A stretch of DNA of 64,000 nucleotides from Tomocerus qinae (Eukaryota > Arthropoda > Collembola > Entomobryomorpha > Tomoceridae). Positions within the stretch are counted from its first letter, which is position 1. Every line of letters begins with the position of its first letter. Both the position numbers and the translations under genes were made by a program. Where the stretch lies: assembly GCA_020055645.1 (NCBI GenBank), contig CM034547.1, positions 63,027,884 through 63,091,883 of the forward strand, written 5' to 3'. Shown here piece after piece: positions 10,975 to 21,999 of the stretch. A model generated the notes under the pieces. That model was not told the DNA's origin and did no database searches. It worked only from the letters and a program-made list of their open reading frames with translations.

Positions 10975-11761
10975 ATGCAAATTGATAGTCAAATTAACAT
11001 TTTTCGAATTGCTTTTCATTATGATAGTCAATATTAACCGATTTTGATTTTCTTTTGATTTTGATACTCAATATTAATCAACTTTGATTTTTTGTTTATT
11101 TTGATACTCAATCATAGTCAATTTTGATTTTTTGTTTATTTTGATACTCAATTATAGTCAATTTTGATTTTATTTTGATACTCAATTATAGTCAATTTTG
11201 ATTTTATTTTGATACTCAATCTTAACCATTTTTGATTTTGTTTATTTTCAGTCAACTATTATCTACTTGGATTTTTTATCAATTTTGATAGTGAACATTA
11301 TTCAATGATTTACTGTTGATTTTGACAATAAACATTATTTAATGATCTTCTGTTGATTTTGATAGTGAACATTATTCCATGATTTTCTGTTGATTTTGAT
11401 AGTGAACACTATTCCATGATTTTCTGTTGATTTTGATAGCGAACATTAATCGATCTTGATCTTCTGTTTATTTTCATTGTCAATCGTAATCTATTTTGAG
11501 TTTCTGTTGATTTTCATAGTCAACGTTAATCCATTTTGATTTTCTATTGGCTTTGATGGTAAACATTCATGCATTTTGGTTTTCTGCTGTATTTGAAAGT
11601 CAGCATTAATCTTATTGGTTTTCTATAACTTTCAATCGTCAAAATTAATTTATTTTTATTTTCTGTAGATTTTCGTAGTAAACGTTAACGTATTTTGATT
11701 TTCTATTGACTTTGATGGTCAAAATTCATCTATTTAGATTTTGATACTAAATATTAACAAA
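10975..11761. repeat. Minisatellite arm T2 (inverse orientation)
   Basis: Degenerate 38-41-bp units of the type TTTTCTGTTGATTTTGATAG followed by TGAACATTATTC. These are the reverse complement of the units in T1, T3 and T4. It is the left arm of a foldback element whose centre is 17390-17650 and right arm is T3. The Helitron 11762-17352 separates it from the rest. Confidence 0.8.
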
Positions 11762-11794
11762 CTAGCTGGTTAGCCCGTCCTACGACAGGGCCAA

Positions 11795-12081
11795 GGCAAA
11801 TAAACTGTTTCCTTGCCTCCCGTTTTCCTCCCTGGCATCAGGTGGGTTCAGTAGAGAAAGTCCCATAAGAAAGTTTGAATTTATGGGACTTTCTTTTGAA
11901 ATTAGCCCAATTCCGGTCCCAGACCAAGATGCTGGTAGTCATGGATACCCACCCTTCAGGAGTGAGGAGTAAATTGCAAGTCCCATATAAAAGTTCAAAC
12001 TCTCTTATGGGGCCTCCCTGTAACTGAACCCACCTGATGTCAGGGAGGGGGAGGGAGCGGGAATCAGTCTATTTGCCTTGG
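11795..12081. mobile_element. MITE nested near the 3' end of Helitron H-a
   Basis: TIRs of about 60 bp: CCAAGGCAAATA...CATCAGGTGGGTTCAG on the left and its reverse complement on the right. Helitron copies H-b and H-c lack this segment at the equivalent point (ACAAGGCCCTG and ACAGAGCCCAG run straight on), so it inserted after the copies separated. No coding capacity. Confidence 0.7.
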
Positions 12082-12179
12082 AAAGGGCTTTGTTTCACAT
12101 AAACCAAAATTAAAGATTCAAATATAATTAATCCCAAACTCAAATGCCCTGATATTTCATACCACAGTTTCCTATACAA

Positions 12180-13520
12180 CCTAGCCAATTCATACCCATG
12201 CAGTAGTCTCCAACACCCCGCCCCCTCCCAAATAACAACTTTTTCACCGACATGAAACCTCCATCACCCAACCCCTTCCCAAATAACAAATTTTTCATCG
12301 ACATGTAGGCTCCACCTCCCCACGCCTTGCCCAATAACGTAATTGTTTCATCAACATGAAACCTCCGGCCCCTTCCCAAATAACAATTGTTTCAGCGACA
12401 TGTAGTCTCCACCTAGCCACCACCTCCCAAATAACAACTTTTTCAACGACATGTAGTCTCCATCTCCCCGCTCTATTCCCAAAAGACAATTTTTCCATCG
12501 ACATGTAGTCTCTACCTTGTAACCCCTTCCCAATTAATAAATGTTTCTCCCCGCCACTACCCAAATAACATAATTGTTACATCGACATGTAGTCTCCCGC
12601 TTCCCGTCCCCTCCAAAATAACAACTTTTTCACCAACATGTAACCTCCACCTACCCGCTCTATTCCCAAATAACAATTGTAACAATGTGGCCTCCACCAC
12701 CCCCGTTAATAACAACTTTTTCACCGACATGTGCCTCCACCTCCACGCCCCTTCCCAAATAATATAATTATATCACCATCATGTAGTCTCCCCTTCGCCG
12801 CCCCTTTCCTAAATAACATAATTAATTTATCAATATCTAGTCTCCAACTCCAAGCACGTATCCAGTAGAGGAGCGCAGCATTCCCCTCTAAATCTGAGAA
12901 AAAAAAAGATTTTTTCCAAGAATGGCTAAAAATTGAAAAATAATTTTCTTTTACATTACTTTAGTTGCGCCCGCTTGACCAAATTTCTGGATACCCTTTC
13001 CGCCAATAAAATATATTGTTTTCATTGACATGTAGTAACCAACTTCCCACTCCCTCCCCAAATAAAATATGCTTTCATCGTCATTTAGGCTCCACTTTCC
13101 CGCCTCCTCCCCTTTCCCTAACATAATGGCATGTAGTCCCCACTTTACCGATACTCCACTGTCCCTAATAAAATATATCTTTTTTCTCGACATGGAGTCG
13201 AGTCTACCTCCTGGCACCTTCCTTTTCCCAAACAAAATGTAAACTTTCCATCGACATGCACTCACTACCCCCTGGCCTTCCTTTCCTTAAATAAAACAAC
13301 CTTTCCATTGACATGTAGTCTCCACTTCTTCTATTCTTCCCCTGTGCTCAATTAAATATAATTTTTCATCGACATGCATTCTCCATCTCTGCAACCCTGA
13401 TAAAACATAATGTTTTCACTAACATGTATCTACCTCCCCACCCCTTTCTCTAACAAAATTTAATAATGTCATCAACATCCAGTATCCACCTTTCCGTAAT
13501 TTACCTAATATATTATAATT
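12180..13520 (-). repeat. 45-60-bp minisatellite in H-a
   Basis: Roughly 25 diverged units built from AAATAACAACTTTTTCACCG, ACATGTAGTCTCCACC and a C-rich spacer. The same units occur in the opposite orientation at 15127-16265 and 19710-20690. Short open frames crossing it are by-products of the repeat. Confidence 0.8.
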
Positions 13521-13693
13521 TTGTTGATATCCAGGTAGTGCGTTCCAATAAACCCTCATCCCATCAATTTACCATACTTTATAAAATAATATAACATCTC
13601 AATCGATTGCCAACTTTCCTAAATACATTCCTCACGCAAACCAAAAAAAGCTATAAGTAGTATTCAACTCCCCATACACTCCCCGCGGAATTA

Positions 13694-14050
13694 CAAAGAT
13701 TCAACATGCTCTAATAAAGATTCAACATGCTCTAATAGGGATTCAACATGCTCTAATAGGGATTCAACATGCTCTAATAGGGATTCAACATGCTCTAATA
13801 GGGATTCAACATGCTCTAATAGGGATTCAACATGCTCTAATAGGGATTCAACATGCTCTAATAGGGATTCAACATGCTCTAATAAGGATTCAACATGCTC
13901 TAATAGGGATTCAACATGCTCTAATAAGGATTCAACATGCTCTAATAGGGATTCAACATGCTCTAATAGGGATTCAACATGCTCTAATAGGGATTCAACA
14001 TGCTCTAATAGGGATTAAACATGCTCTAATAGGGATTCAACATGCTCTAA
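13694..14050 (+). repeat. 21-bp minisatellite, part 1 (plus orientation)
   Basis: About 17 copies of GATTCAACATGCTCTAATAGG, nearly identical. It is broken at 14050 by Helitron H-b and resumes at 16611 in register. Confidence 0.95.
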
Positions 14051-14096
14051 TCACACTATATTATAATTTACAGTTGTCTGTTTGTATCTTTGTCCA

Positions 14097-15126
14097 TCCC
14101 TATTAGAATATGTTGAATCCCTATTAGAGTATGTTTAATCCCTATTAGAGCATGTTGAGTCCCTATTAGAGCATGTTGAATCCCTATTAAAGCATGTTGA
14201 ATCCCTATTAGAGCATGTTGAATCCCTATTAGAGTATGTTGAATCCCTATTAGAGCATGTTGAATCCCTATTAGAGCATGATGAATCCCTAATAGAGTAT
14301 GTTGAATCCCTATTAGAGCATGTTGAATCCCTATTAGAGCATGATGAATCCCTAATAGAGTATGTTGAATCCCTATTAGAGCATGTTGAACCTCTATTAG
14401 AGTATGTTGAATCCCTATTAGAGCATGTTGAATCCCTATTAGAATATGTTGAATCCCTATTAGAGCATGTTGAATCCCTATTAGAATATGTTGAATCCCT
14501 ATTAGAGCATGTTGAATCCCTATTAGAGCATGTTGAATCCCTATTAGAGCATGTTGAATCCCTATTAGAGTATGTTAAATCCCTATTAGAGCATGTTGAA
14601 TCCCTATTAGAGCATGTTGAATCCCTATTAGAGCATGTTGAATCCCTATTAGAGCATGTTAAATCACTATTGGAACATGTTGAATCCCTATTAGACCATG
14701 TTGAAACCCTATTAGAGCATGTTAAATCCCTATTAGACCATGTTGAATCCCTATTAGAGCATGTTGAATCCCTATTAGAGGATGTTGAATCCCTCTCAGA
14801 GCATGTTGAATCCCTATTAGAGAATGTTGAATTCCTATTAGAGCATGTTGAATCCCTATTAGAGCATGTTGAATCCTTTTAAGCCCATGTTGAATCCATA
14901 TTAGGGCATGTTGAATCCCTATTAGAGCATGTTGAATCCCGATTAGAGCATGTTGAATCCTTTTAAGACCATGTTGAATCCATATTAGAGCATGTTAAAT
15001 CACTATTGGACCATGTTGAATCCCTATTAGACCATGTTGAAACCCTATAAGGCCATTTTGAATCCCTATTAGAGCATGTTGAATCCCTATTTTAGCAAGT
15101 TGAATCCTTTTAAGACCATGTTGAAA
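14097..15126 (-). repeat. 21-bp minisatellite of H-b (minus orientation)
   Basis: About 49 copies of CCTATTAGAGCATGTTGAATC, the reverse complement of the unit in the flanking H-a array, with variants clustered toward 14640-15110. Since 21 is a multiple of three the array stays open in some frames (e.g. 14670-14882); I do not regard this as a gene. Confidence 0.95.
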
Positions 15127-16265
15127 ATGTGGGGAAGGGGTGGGGAGATGAAGGCTGCATGTCAATGAATAGTTTTATTTAATTGAGGACATGGGAAGGA
15201 TAGAAGAAATAGAGACTACATGTCAATGAATAGTTTTATTTAATTGAGGACAGGGGAAGGATACAAGAAATGGAGACTACATGTCAATGAAAAGGTTGTT
15301 TTATTTGGGAAAAGGGAAGGAGCGAGGGTTTAAATCTTTTATGTCGATGGAAAGTTTATATTTTGTTTGAGAAAAGGAAGGGGCGAGGAGGTTGAGACTC
15401 CGTGTTGAGGAAAAAGATATATTTTATTTGGGACAGTAAAGGATCGGGAAAGTGGAGTACATTCCGTTTTGTTAAGGAAAGGGGAGGAGGCGCGGAAGTG
15501 AAGCCTACATGACGACGAAAGCAGTATATTATTTGATTTAGGGAACGAGTGGGAAGGTGGTTACTACATGTCAATGAAAAACATTATATTTTATTTGCGA
15601 AAAGGGTGTCGAGTTGGACAGATAGGTATCCAGAAATTTGGGTGAGGGGGGGGGACAACCAAAGTAATGTAAAAGAAAAAATTTTGCAATTTTTGGAAAA
15701 AATCTCAATTTTAAAGGGAGCGCTTCGCTCCCCTACTGGATACGTGCTTGGAGTTGGAGACCACATATCGGTGAATTAATTATGTTATTTGGGAAGGGTC
15801 GGGGAGAAGGAGACTACAAGGCAATGAAATAATTATGTTACTTAGGAAAGGGGCGGAGAAGTGTAGACTAAATATCGATGAAAAAATTGTGTTATTTGTG
15901 AAGGATAGAGGAAGTGGAGACTGCATGTAGATGGAAACGTTATATTTGTTTAAAAACGAGGCGGGGAAGTGGAGACTAAATGTCGATGAAAGCATTATGG
16001 CTTATTTGAGGTAGTGTCAGACTACAAGTCGATGAAAGACTTATGACAATTATGATTTATTTGAGGAAGGATTGGGAAGGTGGAGACTACAAGTCAATAA
16101 ATATATTTATTTTATTTGGGATGGGGATGTATCTGGGAGGTTGAGACATGTCGAAAAAAGGTTATATTTTTTGGGACATGGAAGGATCGGAGAAGTGGGT
16201 ACTAAATGCTACATGTCGATGAAAACATCATATTTTATTTGGGGAAGTGGCGGGAAGGTTGATAC
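15127..16265 (+). repeat. 45-60-bp minisatellite of H-b
   Basis: Units built from GGAGACTACATGTCAATGAA and TTTTATTTGGGAAAGGG, the reverse complement of those at 12180-13520. Unit length varies. Confidence 0.8.
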
Positions 16266-16610
16266 TATTGTTACCACAGCTCAACATCTAAGTACAGGGC
16301 AAGACAGGATCCATTATCGTCATGTAAACAGTAAAATTATTGACTTTTTTCGAAGTCACAGCTGTCCGCCGTAAGGCCTATGCTAAAGTGTAAACAACGT
16401 ATGTGAGGCTGTCGCAACATCCTGCCCTGTGAGAAAGTCATTTTGGATATCATCTCTAGGCTGTTTCCATAGGGGTGTGAAAAACAGATCAAATTGATCA
16501 ATCTCCATTTAAGTTTACCCATTCTCCATTTAAGATTGAAATTTGTGACATTGGAATCTTTTACTTGCATGAGAAACAAGGCCCTGTCGTAGGACGGGTT
16601 AACCAGCTAG

Positions 16611-17300
16611 TAGGGATTAAACATGCTCTAATAGGGATTCAACATGCTCTGAGAGGGATTCAACATCCTCTAATAGGGATTCAACATGCTCTAATAGGGA
16701 CTCAACATACTCTAATACGGATTCAACATGCTCTGAGAGGGATTCAACATGCTCTAATAGGGATTAAACGTGCTCTAGTAGGGATTCAACATGCTCTAAT
16801 AGGGATTCAACATGCTCTAATAGGGATTCAACATACTCTAATACGGATTCAACATGCTCTGAGAGGGATTCAACATGCTCTAATAGGGATTAAACATGCT
16901 ATGATAGGGATTCAACATGCTCTAATAGGGATTCAACATGCTCTAATAGGGATTCAACATGCTCTAATAGGGATTCAACATGCTCTAATAGGGATTCAAC
17001 ATGCTCTAATAGGGATTCAACATGCTCTGAGAGGGATTCAACTTGCTCTAATAGGGATTCAACATGCTCTGATAGGGATTTAACATGCTCTAATAGGGAT
17101 TTAACATGCTCTGATAGGGATTCAACATGCTCTGATAGGGATTCAACATGCTCTGAGAGGGATTCAACATGCTCTGAGAGGGATTCAACATGCTCTGAGA
17201 GGGATTCAACATGCTCTGATAGGGATTCAACTTGCTCTAATAGGGATTCAACATGCTCTGATAGGGATTCAACATGCTCTAATAGGGATTCAACATGCTC
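16611..17300 (+). repeat. 21-bp minisatellite, part 2 (plus orientation)
   Basis: Continuation of the 13694-14050 array, about 33 copies, with GAGAGG and GATAGG variants interspersed. The 172-residue open frame over 16565-17083 is a by-product of the 21-bp period. Confidence 0.95.
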
Positions 17301-17389
17301 AAAAAAGGGTTGGACAGAAAAACAAACAACTGTTAATTATAATATAGTATGATAAATATGAAAATAAACCAATTCTATTATTCTAAAAC

Positions 17390-17650
17390 TGTGTACACGG
17401 TCCCCTTCACTCAGGCAAGCTTCTGTTACCGCTTGCCGTAGGTTTTATTAATTTTCAACGTCGTCGTCATAGGATAGACATCCCTCCATAGACTTTAGAT
17501 CAACGTCCATTTTTCGTCATCATCGTCATTCTGCTTTACAAAATTTACCACTTTTTAGCCATTTTTATCATCACAGTGGTAAAAATGCATTTACTGGTAA
17601 AAACCTACGGCAAGCCGTAAGCTCGCCTGAGTAAGGGGACCGTGTACACA
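17390..17650. mobile_element. Core of a minisatellite-armed foldback element
   Basis: TIR TGTGTACACGGTCCCCTT...CTTGCCGTAGG on the left and its reverse complement on the right. It is flanked symmetrically by TCTATTATTCTA and TAGAATAATA and then by inverse minisatellite arms T2 (left, displaced by Helitron H-a) and T3 (right). Arms made of tandem repeats around a small core recall Foldback (FB) elements. No gene. Confidence 0.7.
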
Positions 17651-17694
17651 TTTTTTTGGTAGAATAATAATAGAAATAGATTTATTTTGATATA

Positions 17695-17990
17695 AGTAAA
17701 TTGTTATTCAAATTAGTTCAATATTAATCTATTTTGATTTAAATAGATTAATGTTGACTAATAAAATCAACAGAAAATCAAAACAGATTAATATTGACTA
17801 TTAAAATCAACAGAAAATCAAAACAGATTAATATTGACTATTAAAATCAACAGAAAATCAAAACAGATTAATATTGACTGTTAAAATCAACAGAAAATCA
17901 AAACAGATTAATATTTACTATTAAAATCGACAGAAAATCAAAACAGATTTAATTGACTATTAAAATCAACAGAAAATCAAAACAGATAAT
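17695..17990. repeat. Minisatellite arm T3, 40-bp unit
   Basis: Six to seven copies of AAAACAGATTAATATTGACT plus ATTAAAATCAACAGAAAATC, highly uniform. It is the right arm of the foldback element centred at 17390-17650. Confidence 0.9.
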
Positions 17991-18066
17991 TGACGGGCTC
18001 AGTAGGATAAGGGTCTTAGATATTAGCAAACAAATAATAAATTTTTAGCCTGTTCGAAGGATGAGC

Positions 18067-18102
18067 TTATGAAATTGCAGAGGATTCTGCAATTCCATAA
18101 GC
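18067..18102. other. Hairpin
   Basis: CTTATGAAATTGCAG and CTGCAATTCCATAAG form a 15-bp stem with one mismatch and a six-base loop. Function unknown. Confidence 0.5.
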
Positions 18103-18107
18103 GAGGG

Positions 18108-18301
18108 AGTTTCCCTAGAAGAGGGGGTTTCCCTAATTTTTCCACCCAATTCGTATTATACTTACTACCACAGAGAAGTAGGCACCCAAACCAAATTACC
18201 AGGGTTACTTTCGGCTTGGACGCTTACTTCTCTGTGGCAGTATAGGTGGGGTTAATTGGGTGCAAAATCGGGAAATACCCCTCTATGCCTTCACCTTGTA
18301 A
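18108..18301. mobile_element. MITE family M1, copy 2 (uninterrupted)
   Basis: Same unit as 6896-7320 without the 227-bp insert: GAGGGGGTTTCCC on the left, GGGTGCAAAATCGGGAAATA and CTTCACCTTGTA on the right, and inner words GAGAAGTAGGCACCCAAAC / GCTTACTTCTCTG forming a second inverted pair. Confidence 0.7.
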
Positions 18302-18329
18302 ACTGTCCACCCCTCATTTTACCCATGTT

Positions 18330-19376
18330 GACACTTCTAGAAGCGGTAAAGCCCTATGTTGACCCTTCTAGAAGCAGTAAAGCCCTATGTTGACACTTCT
18401 AGAAGCAGCAAAACCCTATGTTGACACTTTTAGAAGCAGTAAAGCCCTATGTTAACACTTCTAGAAGCAGGAAAACCCTATGTTGACACTTCTAGAAGCA
18501 ATAAAACCCTATGTTGACACTTCTAGAAGCAGTAAAACCCTATGTTGACACTTCTAGAAGCAATAAAACCCTATGTTGACACTTCTAGAAGCAGTAAAAC
18601 CCTATGTTGACACTTCTAGAAGCAGTAAAGCCCTATGTTGACACTTCTAGAAGCAGTAAAACCCTATGTTGACACTTCTAGAAGCAGTACAGCCTTATGT
18701 TGACACTTCTAGAAGCAGTAAAGCCCTATGTTGACACTTTTAGAAGCAGTAAAGCCCTATGTTGACACTTCTAGAAGCAGTAAAGCCCTATGTTGACACT
18801 TCTATAAGCAGTAAAACCGTATGTTGACACTTTTAGAAGCAATAATACTATATGTTGACACTTCCAGAAGTAGTAAATCTATATGTTGACACTTCCAGAA
18901 GTAGTAAAGCCCTATGTTGACACTTCTAGAAGCGGTAAAGCGCTATGTTGACACTTCTAGAAGCAGTAAAGCCCTATGTTGACACTTCTAGAAGCGGTAA
19001 AGCCCTATGTTGACACTCTAGAAGCAGTAAAGCCCTATGTTGACACTTCTAGAAGCAGTAAAACCCTATGTTGACACTTCTAGAAGCAGTAGAACCCTAA
19101 ATGTTGACACTTCTAGAAGCAGCAAAACCTTATGTTGACACTTCTAGAAGCAGTAAAACCCTATGTTGACACTTCTAGAAGCAGTAAAGCCCTATGTTGA
19201 CACTTCTAGAAGCAGTAAAACCCTATGTCGACACTTCTAGAAGCAGTAAAGCCCTATGTTGACACTTCTAGAGGCAGTATAACCCTATGTTGACACTTCT
19301 AGAAGCAGTAAAGCCCTATGTTGACACTTCTAGAGGCAGTATAACCCTATGTTGACACTTCTAGAAGTGTCAACAT
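18330..19376 (+). repeat. 31-bp minisatellite with a palindrome in each unit
   Basis: About 34 copies of CCCTATGTTGACACTTCTAG plus AAGCAGTAAAA. Each unit contains the 10-bp palindrome CTTCTAGAAG. The array ends in ACACTTCTAGAAGTGT, a 16-bp palindrome. Confidence 0.95.
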
Positions 19377-19399
19377 ATAAACATATAAGTGGTAATTAA

Positions 19400-19700
19400 A
19401 ATAACACGTTTAATTAAAGTGAGGGTGATAGATTAAAACTAAATAACGAGGAAGATTAAAATGGTTTAATTAAAATAACGGGGTTGATTAAAATAAAGAG
19501 GTTAATTAAAATAAAGAGGTTAATTAAAATATTGGAAATGTTTGAAATGACGGGGTTGTTTAAATGACGAGGTTATTTAAATGACGAGGTTATTTAAATG
19601 ACGAGGTTATTTAAATGACGAGGTTATTTAAAATGACGGGGTTATTGAAAATGACGGGGTTATTGAAAATAACGGGGTTATAGACAATGACGGGGTTATT
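19400..19700 (+). repeat. Short A/T-rich tandem array (17-19 bp)
   Basis: Degenerate copies of AGGTTATTTAAATGACG and GGGTTATTGAAAATGAC. Confidence 0.8.
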
Positions 19701-19709
19701 GAAAATGCC

Positions 19710-20690
19710 GGTGAAAAAGTTGTTATTTGGGTAGGGGGCTGGAAGGTGGAGATTACATGTCTTTGAAACAATTGTTATTTGGTGGAGATAGGCTATATGT
19801 CGGTGAGAAGTTGCTATTTGGGAGGGAGAAGGAAGGTAGAAACTTCATGTCGCTGAAACATTTGGTTTTTGGTAGGGGGAGGTGGAGGTTACACGTGGGT
19901 GAATCATTTGTTATTTGGGAAAGGGCGGGGAGGTGGATGGAGGTTATATGTCGGTGAAAAAGTTGTTATTTGGGAGGGTGCGAGAAGTGGAGACTACATG
20001 TCGTTGAAACAATTGTTATTTGGGAAGGGGCGGGGAGGTGGAGGACTGGAGACTATACATGCCGGTGAAAAAGTTGTTGTTTGGGTAGTGGCGCGGAGAT
20101 AGAGACTACATATCGTTGAAACAATTGTTATTTGGGAATTGGCGGGGGGGAGGAGGCTGTATGTCGATGAAAAAGTTTTTTGTTTGGGAAGGGGCTGGGA
20201 GGTAGAAACTTTATTTCGGTGAAACAATTGTTATTTGGGATTGGGGCGAGGAGGTCGAGGTTACGTGTCGGTGAAAAAGTTGTTATTTGAGAGGGGGAGG
20301 TTGAGGTTACACGTCGATGAAACAATTGTTATTTGGGAAGGGGCGTGGAGGGGGTGGTTGAGGTTACACATCGGTGAAACAATTGTTATTTGGGAAGGAG
20401 CGGGGAGGGGTGGTTGAGGTTACACGTCGGTGAAACAATTGTTATTTGGGAATGGGCGGGCAGGTGGATTTTACATGTCGGTGAAAAAGTTGCTATTTGG
20501 GTGGGGGAGGTGGAGGTTACATGTCGGTGAAACAAATTGTTATTTGAGAAGGGGAGGTAGAGTTTACATGTCGGTGAAAAAGTTGTTATTTGGGAGGGAG
20601 AGGGGTGCTGGAGACATGTCGATGGAACAATTATGGTTTTTGGAAAGGGGCGGGGAGGTGAGACTACTGAATGGCTACGGATTGGCCGAG
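19710..20690 (+). repeat. 45-60-bp minisatellite in H-c
   Basis: Units built from GTCGGTGAAAAAGTTGTTAT, TTGGGA and a G-rich spacer; same family as 12180-13520 (inverse) and 15127-16265. Several short frames in both strands are repeat by-products. Confidence 0.85.
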
Positions 20691-21078
20691 GTTGTATAGG
20701 AAACTGTGGTATGAAATATCGGGGCACTTGAGCTTGGGATTAGTCATATTTGAATTTTTAATTTTGCTTTACGTAAAAACAGAGCCCAGTCGTAGGACGG
20801 GCTAACCAGCTAGTATATAATATTAATGATATAATGAAAATCAGGAAGCTGATAAAAGGACTACAAACTACAAACATTTACTTTGTTTGGTTAAATGATG
20901 CTGAATTTGGTACACTATTATTATGTTGATTCGGTAAGTATTTTATTTTTCTCCCATGCATAGGATGTTGTAGAAATGTAGCAAGCAATTAAAAAAATTA
21001 TCTGTTAATTTTAATCCTTTTTTAATGCATAATGCACACTCATGATCTACCGTCCCCATTAAGGGGTTACACCCATAT

Positions 21079-21106
21079 CCCGTTCGGAGAACGGGCCTAT
21101 TACTAG
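21079..21106 (+). mobile_element. Helitron 3' end, second family
   Basis: Hairpin CCCGTTC-GGA-GAACGGG (21079-21095), then CCTATTA and CTAG (21103-21106) followed by T. The stem differs from the H-a/b/c family. The body of this element probably lies in 20814-21078, where no gene is seen. Confidence 0.65.
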
Positions 21107-21999
21107 TTCAAAATAAGACCGAAAAACTCTGTTAAAGACTATGTAGGTGCTATGCGGCATTTTAGAATTAGAATATTTTATTTATTGAATTTCTTTATTT
21201 CTTTTAAAATTTAAAAAAACTATTAGTGGAAACATAATTGTCTACATCTACTGCAATTACGCAGTTTTGGTATCGCAAAATGCTACAAATTTGTGGATTG
21301 AAATGCATGTAGTAATTCTATAATAATTCTGATTGATGCTTGTTTCGTGTCACCACCACCAGTATGTTTTTTACTTTTTACTAGTTTGTGGGATGTCTAC
21401 TTTCGGTATACTTTTCTTCCTTGAATTCTAAAAATTGTTCTGTAAAAAAGCTGTAACAAAACGTATACAACCAAAATGCAAAACCAGTATTTCTGAAGTG
21501 AAATCAACACAGACAAGTTGAAATTTTTTCTTTGTCAAAGCTCTGCGCGAGGCCCTATAAGCGCGAGGCCCTGGGCAACTGCCCAGTCTGCCCATTGGGA
21601 AAGCCGCCTCTGTACTATGAACGCCACTTTACTTTTCTGAATAGACCTCGAGAACAATAGGATTAAAAGATAACAACATAATGAAAGCTCTCGCTCGACT
21701 CGGCTCACCGAGGTATATGCGTACCTAGTGAAAGAGTGCACACTGTGTCTAATCAAGTGGACTAGCGGACATAATGGCGCAATGTATTGAGTAATGACTA
21801 AGGACTAGGAGATGGTTGAAGAGCATGAATTAAACATTGCAAAGTGGAACACAAACAAATAAAGCACAAAACAGTCAAAAATTAAACAATTAAAATTTAT
21901 GTGATGTGATGTCGCTGTGATGGCAGGCTATCGCCTGCCCTCAAATCAGCGCCCAGACATTATGCCAGATAATCATTCAATTATCATTACTCATTGCAT
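21107..21999. other. Unassigned DNA
   Basis: No supported gene. 21540-21615 (GCGCGAGGCCCTGGGCAACT) is GC-richer than its surroundings and looks like a fragment of a dispersed transposon, but I cannot name it. Confidence 0.4.

Larger units (their letters stand above)
14051..16610 (+). mobile_element. Non-autonomous Helitron H-b nested in H-a
   Basis: Starts TCACACTATATTATAATTTA and ends CCCTGTCGTAGGACGGG, TTAACCAG, CTAG. It is the same family as H-a in opposite orientation. The flanks CTCTAA|TAGGGATT restore a 21-bp minisatellite unit exactly, so insertion was between A and T with no duplication. Contents: 21-bp array (14097-15126), 45-60-bp array (15127-16265) and a 340-bp unique tail. No replication gene. 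Confidence 0.9.
11762..17352 (-). mobile_element. Non-autonomous Helitron H-a
   Basis: On the minus strand it starts TCATACTATATTATAATTAA (17352) and ends with an imperfect hairpin GCCCTGTCGTAGGACGGGC, TAACCAG and CTAG (11762), as Helitrons do (5' TC, 3' hairpin then CTRR, no target duplication). Flanks joined give TTAACAAA|TAAATATG, and the paralogous uninterrupted sequence around 28140 (reverse complement) reads TTAACTAA|TAAATATG. So the insertion point between A and T is visible. No Rep/helicase gene is present. The internal sequence is made of minisatellites. Helitron H-b (14051-16610) is inserted within it; without that insert it is about 3.0 kb. Confidence 0.85.
18302..20813 (+). mobile_element. 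Helitron H-c (3' end certain, 5' end unclear)
   Basis: Ends GTCGTAGGACGGG, CTAACCAG, CTAG at 20813 followed by T, and its last 1.1 kb is collinear with the reverse complement of the H-a 3' region. The word CTGTCCACCCC at 18303 resembles the start-proximal CTGTCCAACCC of H-a, so the 5' end may have been replaced by the MITE at 18108-18301. Contents: 31-bp array, short A/T-rich array, 45-60-bp array. No gene. Confidence 0.65.

Noticed and set aside
12140..13265. Several 60-104-residue minus-strand frames
   Set aside because: They read through the 45-60-bp minisatellite and encode repeated low-complexity segments.
14670..14882. 70-residue open frame of HVESLLE-type heptads resembling a coiled coil
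   Set aside because: Same 21-bp minisatellite read in the other orientation within Helitron H-b.
16565..17083. 172-residue open frame of IGIQHAL-type heptads
   Set aside because: It is the plus-strand reading of a 21-bp minisatellite; a period divisible by three keeps frames open. No start context or domain.
13694..19376. Possible CRISPR arrays
   Set aside because: Units are directly adjacent with no unique spacers, and the DNA is eukaryotic.
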